In this document: positions 57,490-64,000 of the stretch, piece after piece
Layout: the number at the start of each line of letters is the position of its first letter
Numbering within the stretch: position 1 is the first letter of the stretch
Source of the DNA: Enchytraeus crypticus
Taxonomy: Eukaryota; Annelida; Clitellata; Enchytraeida; Enchytraeidae
DNA length: 64,000 nucleotides
Direction: 5' to 3'
Assembly: GCA_905160935.1 (NCBI GenBank)
Contig: CAJHZI010000409.1
Span: 186,001-250,000 of the forward strand
The notes under the pieces: model-generated
The model's database searches: none
The model's input: only the letters and a program-made list of their open reading frames with translations
Told to the model about the DNA's origin: nothing
Made by a program: the position numbers and the translations under genes

Positions 57490-57545
57490 TATAGAACTAA
57501 GAGAGAGAGAAAGATAGAGAGAGAGAGAGAGAAAGAGAGAGATAT
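57490..57545. repeat. (GA)n microsatellite before ankyrin exon 1
   Basis: AG run with AAAG breaks, 75 bp upstream of the acceptor. Confidence 0.9.
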
Positions 57546-57626
57546 TTCGATATTAATCTATATTTAATATAGATATTTCGTCAATTGTGTCGTAAGCAGC
57601 ATACTGATTTTTTTTCAGAAAAAGTC

Positions 57627-57836
57627 ATGTCTATTACTGAGGACGAAGACATACAGATTTTCCTCTCGCGCCGGGGCGGTAGGGAGGGTCAATGCGGAGG
57701 ATTTAGGGGCCAGTGTTGTGAAGGGCCCCGCAGAACCCCTAGTCTAGAAGAAGCTCTGCGGTGCGCCGCTAGGAGCGGTCAGACAGGCTTAGTGCATGAG
57801 CTGCTCGCAGATGGAGCCACACTAGCAGGCGACGAG
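57627..57836 (+). CDS. Ankyrin gene: exon with leader and repeat 1
   Basis: ATG at 57627 just after acceptor AG 57617-57618; donor GAG|gtttct at 57837. 70 codons. If the exon is internal, the frame could extend upstream of the ATG (Lys-Val precede it), so the start is uncertain. Confidence 0.7.
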
Positions 57837-60800
57837 GTTTCTTTTCGTAAATTTTTCAAACATAACAACAATATTATACTGTCGTCCATGACCACGTCGA
57901 GCACTGTTGAGGCAAATCCAAACCGGCGAGGAAATCTGTGAAGATCGATGTATCAAAATGTCTTATAAGCTGATACAGGAATCGTTTAAAGACAGAAGTT
58001 CACATTTTAGAGCTCTTTTATTGTACTGCTTCAGGGCTTGTGTCATTAACGTGTTTGTAACCTATATATTATACATTTCAATAACTTTAGGGAATTAATT
58101 TACTCTCAGTTCTGTGCAAAGTTAACTATAATATGACTAGCGCTAATATACATCATGAAAAAGTCCTCGACTCCGAGCCAATTAAATTATTAGAAATTAT
58201 TTGGGATCTCTGTTGCAGTTTATTTATAATGCGTTGTTAACGGGATTCAGCATCGCGCAGCTTGTAGCTCAATCGGTTAGGTGTTGGCCTTGCAATCAAT
58301 GCGTTGTTGGTTCGCTTCTGACCTAAGTTATTTTTTAAATTTTTTCCTTATTAATTTCTACACAGTATTTTCCAATTTCTAGACTTAACGTGTAGGGTTA
58401 CGGTTCAGGTTAGGTTTAGGGTACAAATCACAAAACGCCGCTACTTGTAATTAAGTAATTAGTCACTCGGCACGGAGTTAAGGACTTTTTACTGAAGGGT
58501 TTAAGTGCAAGTATAATGTGAATGAAAAGAAAACGTAATCGTGAAAATTCCAATTCGTAGATAATAAGTTCGTATAATTTATTTCTGATGGACCCCTGGT
58601 GAGGGGTTGATGGGCCGATCCCGGAGGTACTGCAATACCGGGCCAACCCGCGGTCAAGCCGGAGCAAGCCCCTGAGTCTTGACCATGTTCCAAAAATCAG
58701 TTTAATATCGAAGTTCCCCGATGGGGAACGTATCAGATATTAAGCTGATAAGAACAGATACTACACTTTGATCTTAGCCAAAAGGCCGAGAAGCGATAAC
58801 AAAAAACGGAAAGAGCTCTCCTAAATTAGAAATTCCGGTTCAATTCGATGGTGTTAATTAAATTGCAGTAAAATTGGCAATCTGCTTTGCTACTACGGCA
58901 GGCAGTGAAATGCCAATGGCACCCACAAACGGTCTTGGCAAGCAGTTGCTTAGTCGACAAACCCACTCGGCATTCAATTGCTCCAAGTTATTGTTCCAAG
59001 AAGGTGTTTTTATGAAAATAAATGCAAGACTCGAATATACTGCTGTCATCTGTCGAACTGACGGTAGTTGCCCGTACTGCCATCTGCCGAACAGCATGAA
59101 TATTGCTATAATGCTGCCATCTGTCGAACTGACGGTAACTGTCCATCCTGCAGCCATCTGTCCATCTGACGGTAACTGCTGCCATCCTGCTGCCATCTGC
59201 TGAACAACATGCGCAGCACTATTGAAGCATTTAGTGAGTTCTAACGGAGAAAATAGAAGTTAAATGATCGCCATATCGATTTCTCCAGCATTCTGCCCAT
59301 CTCGCTGCATACTGATTTTCAGCCGATCGACACAAAGAAGTTTCAAAAAATGTAAATTCCAAAAATTGTGAAAACCAGTCTAAAGGTAAAAAGAATTTTA
59401 AAGAGGAGGTGTACGTGCTAAGTTTTGAACAGTGAATGGAAAAGAGAGATGACAAAGTTTGTAACATTTCAACTGCCTATGGAACTACCTATAGGAAAGC
59501 AAAGACCGATGTGATTCAAATGAAGACTTCCGAAGATTGGATGGAAGAAAATACCTATTCTTTTGTCCAGCTGGAAAGAAAGATTACACAAATTATATCG
59601 TGAATGTAAGCTAGGTCTCACACAAGTAATTTATTTAGAAGATCGAGTAACAGAAGGTTAAGTAAGTTCAATTAAGTTTCGCTAAACTGGATTTCGCAGG
59701 CGGTTTTAAATTTCCCTTTCTCCTCTCATCCACCGCCTAATATAAAATCTGAGCCTACATCTGATGATCTGAATCTGTCTCAATCATGATCACTATCTGT
59801 GGATCTTTTATGTCTTTGCCGAAACTTTTTAATGTGCGCCTTGTAAGCAGAGGATCTGGATTCAAAGCTCAGGTCTCTGAACAAATTTGTATCTCCTATA
59901 GGGCCTTACAACATATAGATTAATCGTATATCGCAGCTTGCTGCCATTGGCTCTACATGTATTAACAGCGAAATGCATTTATATGATTAATCATTGAAGG
60001 AGGATGATTAAAATAATTGTGCAGGCAACCGGAAAAAGTTGTCACTAACAACATTGCTATAAATTTAATAAACAATTCAGAATTTCTTTCTGAATGAATT
60101 TGCCTATTCAACCAGATCTTTCCCATCCTTAATTCTCCAACCTCCAGAGTGGTATTTTCGAGGTCTGCAGAAGTGTTAATAATGCTTTTGTTAAATTTAT
60201 ATTTTTAATTTGATGAAAAGATTTTCTATTCATATACGTGTGTTTTTGCAGGATGGTTGTACAGCTTTTCACTACGCAGCTAGTAATGGACACGCAGATA
60301 TAATTCACGTACTACTCGCTAGAGGTTGCATGATAGATATCAAAGATAAGGTTTCTGTTTATAAACACATTTTTATATAAGAGAAACTTTACTATTAGTG
60401 TCTTAAAAATCTTGTCAGATAATGTACATTGCTGTAAATCAACCCAGTTTCACTGATTCCTAGGAACTTCATATCGAATATTCGCTGGTCCGCTTCAAGC
60501 CACTTCAGATATTTCGATGTTAAAATAATTTTACTAAATTTGTGACAATAGACCTTTGCGATACATAAGAACAAGAGAAAAGATCTCTCGGTCACCTAGC
60601 AACCGAAGTTATAAAAATAAACACAGGAGACAGAATAAAATATAATAATACCATTCCCTTGCAATCATCTGCCATAAATTCCGGAGAATAATTCAATTAA
60701 CTACTATGCAAATAAATTAATGATCATCAAAAATTTATCCTAAACAGACTGAATTTTGTTATTGAAGGCTACGTTCATATTCTAAAGCATAAAATGACGG

Positions 60801-63692
60801 AAGGGTTTAAGCAAAACTTATAGTAAGTTAAGTATAAGTTATTAGTAAAAAGGCCATTAAGGCCTTTTTAACTCTGAAATAATATTCATGTGGTTTCCCT
60901 GAAGGTCCGATCGTTCCCCTTTAAAACTTTAATAAGTTAATTTTTAAGGAAAAATCTTTAATTTTGCAAAGTTAAATATATATTTACTTATTTAACGGTT
61001 GCATATAATAATCATAGACTATATATTTATACATTTACTATTATCAGATTAATTGTGATCATTCTGTACTTCTGATAAAAACATCAAATATACATGTATT
61101 CAACGGTATATAAATACAATTATACTACAATTAACCGTCGTTAATACATCTTATTAAACAAGTAGCCTACATGTAATTACGCCCGTCAAAGTTTAGCGTT
61201 AGCACCATGTCATTTCGCCATCACCATCACCATCATCCATTATCGTCATGAAGTTTTAAATGACAGACCCTGAGGTGAATCGAACTCTCGTGGGTTCGAA
61301 TCCCAGCCGCGCTGATCTGGGAGTAAAATCTCGGACATTCATTGGACTGGCTACACGGAAAATGGACTAAATTGCCTAACGGATATAGCATGTGGTACAA
61401 AAAGTGATAGATATCAACATAGTTGATCATTTCACTATAATGTGGTATTATTATTATTATTATCCGCATTCATTTCGTTTTCCTGTTATGGGTCATTCCA
61501 GAATAAGATTTTTTAAATAAAGAATAATATTATGACACCGTATAATTTAAGCTCAATTAAAATGGAATGAAATGTTAAATATTTCTTTTTTCTCATCGGC
61601 TTGGATATATCTCAATAGTGCGCGATGCTGCCATGGATGACAATATAGCACTGTAGTTTATGCAATTTAATTTTTTTAATTGAAGTCAATGTCATTTTGA
61701 ATCATTTCCGACAAAAATTAACTAAATTTCAGCATTTTTACGATAAATAATGCAAAAGAAATCATAGGGAAAAGGAAATCATCTGAGCACCATAATAATC
61801 TAGTGTTCTTATTTTATACGGTGTAGAACCTAAAATAACCTTAGGACGTTTAGCCTAAAACCTTTAAACTGCTCGTATTCGATAGTGTTATCAAGATAAC
61901 ATTAGAAATGTTAAGAAAAGCCCCTACTTAATTTTTATACAATATCGAAGTGGACTACATGCACAGAGTAATAGAGTATAGGCCTATTCATTAAGATATT
62001 TTAGTACGGAATTTTTGCAAAATCAGATTTAATTGCAAGGTTTTAGGTGCATTAAATTTCATTCAGTTACATTAGATAACATGTCTATATGACTATCATT
62101 TCAACTTTCAAAGATTTGGTTTCAAAATTTAATGATTCCAGAACATATTTTAAGAATAATTATATCAAGAGTTGTGTGGCTTTCTTGGGTGCACGACGCT
62201 ACATGAACTGACCCAGAAACGAAGATAGATCTAGGTCAAGTCACTTGCTTCCTATTGGTTGGAATTTTTGAGTTTCGCAAAGGTCTATTAGGGCCTATAT
62301 TAACATTTGATGAATTTATTAGCTTGTGTTGAGTGTCAAGTTGCAGATGAAAATATTTTTGGACAGACATGTTATTGACATTTTATTTTGCTGCCTAATG
62401 GGCCATTTTGTGCACGCCATGATGATGATGATGAAGATGATTACGATGATGATGATGAGGATGATGCTGATGATGATGATGATGTCAATGACGATGATGA
62501 TTATGATGATTACCGTTTAGCACTATATTCAATTTATTTTCCCCACAGCTGCTTCAGATTTCAAAATATCTACTGTTTTAACGCAAAAAGAGTAAATATC
62601 AATTGATCGGCCTGATATCTAAAAAGTATTTCTTCAGTAAGTACATCACAAGCAAAAATAAGCTGATTCGCTGCTACTTTATTTTACGTCGGCCCATACA
62701 ACAACTAATCAACAAAAGACACTAAGACATATCGTTATACTACGTGTGTAATTCCTGCGAATTCTTCAGTAATAACTTCTTGAAAATAGTAAAAATAATA
62801 AACAGTAGTGTCAAAAATATCAGAGAACAATTGCTCGAGATCGAGACCAAAACTAGAACATTCGAGAACAAGACCAAGACCAGAACCAGCGAGACCAAGA
62901 CCAGAACTTCGAGAGCAAGACCAGAAACTTCGAGACGAAGACCAGGACTGTCAAAATCCGATCTCAAGCGGTCTCGATACCAAGACCAGGTATCGAGGAC
63001 TATCAGTCTTAATTTTACATGTATAAATCAGTCAAAGCTGGTGATTGATCCCTTAGCCACATTCTAGAGACGTTCGTTGCTCTCTGTGAAACTCAGTGCG
63101 AGTCTCAATCTCGCGAAGTTCTGTTATAAATCAGTCAAAATTAAATCGCAAATGGGCACCAAGAATTGCTGCTTGATATTATTCAGTGTCACTTTGTGCC
63201 AGATTCTATTTTTAGTGATTCTCGCAGCGTTGTAAAAATCCATGTGTTGCTCCTAATAAACAGATTTTAAAGATAAGTAAACCCTGTCAATACTTTATCA
63301 ATCATGTCCTGACATTTTTAATCGATGGATCGGCTCCTACCGATTGACCGCTCGTGTGAAATCCCCTGACTGTACCACTGACAGCGTCATTACTATGTCA
63401 GTGTGATGATACCATGATGATGTCACAATGACGTCATCGATGTCACTATTATGATGTAATGATGACATCATCACGATATGAGCAGATTAACAGCAGTTGA
63501 GCAGATTAACCTAGTTTCATTACTTGATAGTTAAATTATGACTGATTTATTGATTGATTGGTCAATTGATTGATATATTTTAGTCAGGTCAGACAGCCTT
63601 ACATAGAGCAGCATCGTCAGGACATTGTCACGTGATCAGATTACTGCTGGACGTGGGATGCTCTGTAAACAAACAGGATGCTGAAGTAATCA

Positions 63693-63725
<33 letters not shown>

Positions 63726-64000
63726 GCATTCATTCATTCAATCAATCAATTACTAAATCAAATAATTAGTAAGCCAATCAATCAAACAATCAGTCAATCA
63801 GTCCATCAGTATATTAGTCAATCAGTCAATCAGTCAGTGAGCCAGTCAGCTAGTCAGACAGACAGACAGACAGTCAGTTAGTCAGTCAGTCAGTCAGTCA
63901 GTCAGTACGAGAGAGTGTGTGTGAGAGAGAGATAAGTAGCTATTGCCTGCTGATTTGTATGATTTTATCTGATTTGTTATATTTAGGGTAATACAGCTCT
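57627..64000 (+). CDS. ANKRD6-like: Ankyrin-repeat protein, Diversin/Diego-like, 5' part (runs off window end)
   Basis: Exons seen: 57627-57836, 60252-60350, 63584-63685 and 63987-64000 (cut by the window end). All junctions are phase 0. Translation: an acidic, then Arg/Gly/Cys-rich leader (MSITEDEDIQIF) and repeat 1 (SLEEALRCAARSGQ, ELLADGA). Repeat 2 is GCTAFHYAASNGHADIIHVL with RGCMIDIKDK. Repeat 3 is GQTALHRAASSGH with GCSVNKQDAE. A start of repeat 4 follows (GNTAL). Ankyrin repeats bind partner proteins. The order GC-x-D-x-x-D-x-x-GQTALHRA then D-x-x-GNTAL recalls Diversin/ANKRD6 and fly Diego, planar-polarity and Wnt regulators; this assignment is an inference from a few repeats. An acceptor (tttttttcag) lies 8 bp before the ATG, so earlier exons, non-coding or coding, probably exist. 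Confidence 0.8.
57858..57932 (+). mobile_element. Short repeat family E copy in ankyrin-gene intron
   Basis: Carries ACCACGTCGAGCACTGTTGA and AAATCCAAACCGGCG after AACAACAATATTATACTGTC. Relatives lie at 26080, 26215, 27120, 50508, 56868 and 61600. Confidence 0.65.
58259..58325 (+). pseudogene. tRNA-like pseudogene or SINE head
   Basis: GTAGCTCAATCGGTTAGG is a good box A and TGGTTCGCTTCTG a poor box B. The anticodon arm around CCTTGCAATC does not pair well. Lies between ankyrin exon 1 and U2. Confidence 0.4.
58611..58797 (-). ncRNA. U2: U2 spliceosomal snRNA
   Basis: The minus strand begins ATCGCTTCTCGGCCTTTTGG and has the branch-site pairing region GTGTAGTATCTG, then TTATCAGCTTAATATCTGAT, a stem-loop (GTTCCCC.TCGGGGAAC), the Sm-type site GATTTTTGGAA, and 3' stem-loops including GGTATTGCAGTACCTCCGGG. 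Length is about 187 nt, normal for U2. The extra A in ATCAAAGTGTAG is common in invertebrate U2. All core elements are present, so a working gene is plausible; PSE and 3' box were not identified, so a recent pseudogene cannot be excluded. It is nested antisense in the ankyrin-gene intron 57837-60251. Confidence 0.9.
59040..59213 (+). repeat. Tandem repeat, GCCATCTGTCGAACTGACGG type
   Basis: Three to four imperfect units in the ankyrin-gene intron. Confidence 0.75.
59470..60240. other. Ankyrin-gene intron, nothing recognised
   Basis: Intronic sequence between U2 and exon 60252. Confidence 0.5.
60252..60350 (+). CDS. Ankyrin gene: exon for repeat 2
   Basis: Acceptor tgtttttgcag, donor AAG|gtttct. 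Exactly 33 codons, one whole ankyrin repeat (TAFHYAASNGHADII). Confidence 0.88.
61262..61330 (+). mobile_element. tRNA-derived fragment with strong box B
   Basis: CTCGTGGGTTCGAATCCCAG is a canonical tRNA T-arm and box B, but the D-arm and anticodon side are not recognisable. Confidence 0.5.
61600..61668 (-). mobile_element. Family E copy in ankyrin-gene intron
   Basis: CTCAATAGTGCGCGATGCTG, CCATGGATGACAATATAGC. Confidence 0.5.
62828..62995 (+). repeat. Degenerate CCAAGACCAGAAC/TTCGAGA repeat
   Basis: Units of about 15-16 bp with GAGACCAAGACCAG and ACTTCGAGA. Open in two frames but not a gene. Confidence 0.75.
63584..63685 (+). CDS. Ankyrin gene: exon for repeat 3
   Basis: Acceptor gatatattttag at 63583 and donor GAA|gtaatc at 63686; 34 codons, SGQTALHRAASSGH to KQDAE. 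The AG four bases later (63587) would break the frame. Confidence 0.88.
63686..63932. repeat. (AATC)n / (CAGT)n repeats in ankyrin-gene intron
   Basis: AATC units up to about 63755, then CAGT/CAGA units to 63906, then GA. Confidence 0.92.
63987..64000 (+). CDS. Ankyrin gene: start of exon for repeat 4 (truncated by window)
   Basis: Acceptor gttatatttag then GGT AAT ACA GCT CT, read as GNTAL in phase 0, the start of another repeat. Confidence 0.75.

Larger units (their letters stand above)
60351..63583. other. Ankyrin-gene intron with repeats
   Basis: Holds a tRNA-derived fragment (61262), a family E copy (61600), (GAT)n at 62418-62515, and a GAGACCAAGACCAGA degenerate repeat at 62828-62995. 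Confidence 0.5.

Noticed and set aside
58259..58325. tRNA-Ala (TGC) gene
   Set aside because: Box A is good, but the anticodon stem and T-arm do not pair properly, so it is listed only as a tRNA-like relic.
58390..58430. Telomere-like repeats (GTTAGGTTTAGGGT)
   Set aside because: Only two or three imperfect units; chance or decayed.
58428..58693. Two minus-strand frames of 71-79 codons
   Set aside because: They overlap the U2 snRNA and are not coding.
62326..62606. Met- or Asp-rich frames
   Set aside because: (GAT)n/(ATG)n simple repeat in the ankyrin-gene intron.
1..64000. CRISPR arrays, operons, phage or defence islands
   Set aside because: The tandem arrays here have no spacer/repeat alternation, and the gene structure is eukaryotic throughout.

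Overview
The window is eukaryotic genomic DNA, almost certainly from a bilaterian invertebrate. It is AT-rich, has spliceosomal introns with GT..AG borders, metazoan protein families, a U2 snRNA of the invertebrate sequence type, and very many SINE and LINE fragments and simple repeats. A lophotrochozoan is a reasonable guess, but no species can be named from the sequence alone. The gene density is low: about four supported genes in 64 kb. Most other open frames are low-complexity or shadow frames.

Supported genes: (1) A five-exon omega-class glutathione S-transferase gene on + (15203-20286). Its second exon, which carries the catalytic Cys-Pro-Tyr, lies at the end of a tandem triplication of that exon. 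Its last exon runs on past the normal GST end into a roughly 420-residue Glu-rich repeat tail. (2) A single-exon gene on + (40616-43930) for a 1104-residue protein of unknown family with Tyr-x-Asn motifs and a Gln-rich C-terminus. (3) The 5' part of an ankyrin-repeat gene on + (57627 to beyond the window end). Each of its exons carries one repeat with phase-0 borders, and its wording is closest to the Diversin/Diego (ANKRD6) group. (4) A U2 snRNA gene on - (about 58797-58611), inside the first recognised intron of the ankyrin gene. A class 1-1 candidate exon on - (3028-3219) and a few unassigned ORFs are given at low confidence.

Layout: 1-15 kb holds repeats, including a CAGCTG minisatellite, a 16-bp satellite with a 143-bp higher-order period, LINE and SINE ends, a local duplication, and a hAT-type MITE with an 8-bp target duplication. 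15-21 kb is the GST gene and its 26-bp satellite. 21-40 kb is repeat-rich: a truncated reverse transcriptase, tRNA-derived SINEs, a 5S-like fragment, and a long perfect inverted repeat around an AT array. 40-44 kb is the single-exon gene. 44-57 kb is repeats, including a 26-bp hairpin satellite. 57-64 kb is the ankyrin gene with U2 in its intron.

Most of the repetitive DNA can be sorted into a few families. LINE family C ends in a conserved ORF C-terminus followed by (GA)n. LINE family B ends in an ORF whose stop codon opens a (GAT)n tail. SINE family P has a tRNA-like head and shares its last ~35 bp with LINE C. SINE family D is tRNA-derived and ends near GACGTTAA. A short family E carries a GACAACATCGAGCAC core. 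The shared ends suggest that LINE C mobilises SINE P. No prokaryotic, viral or CRISPR-type system was seen.
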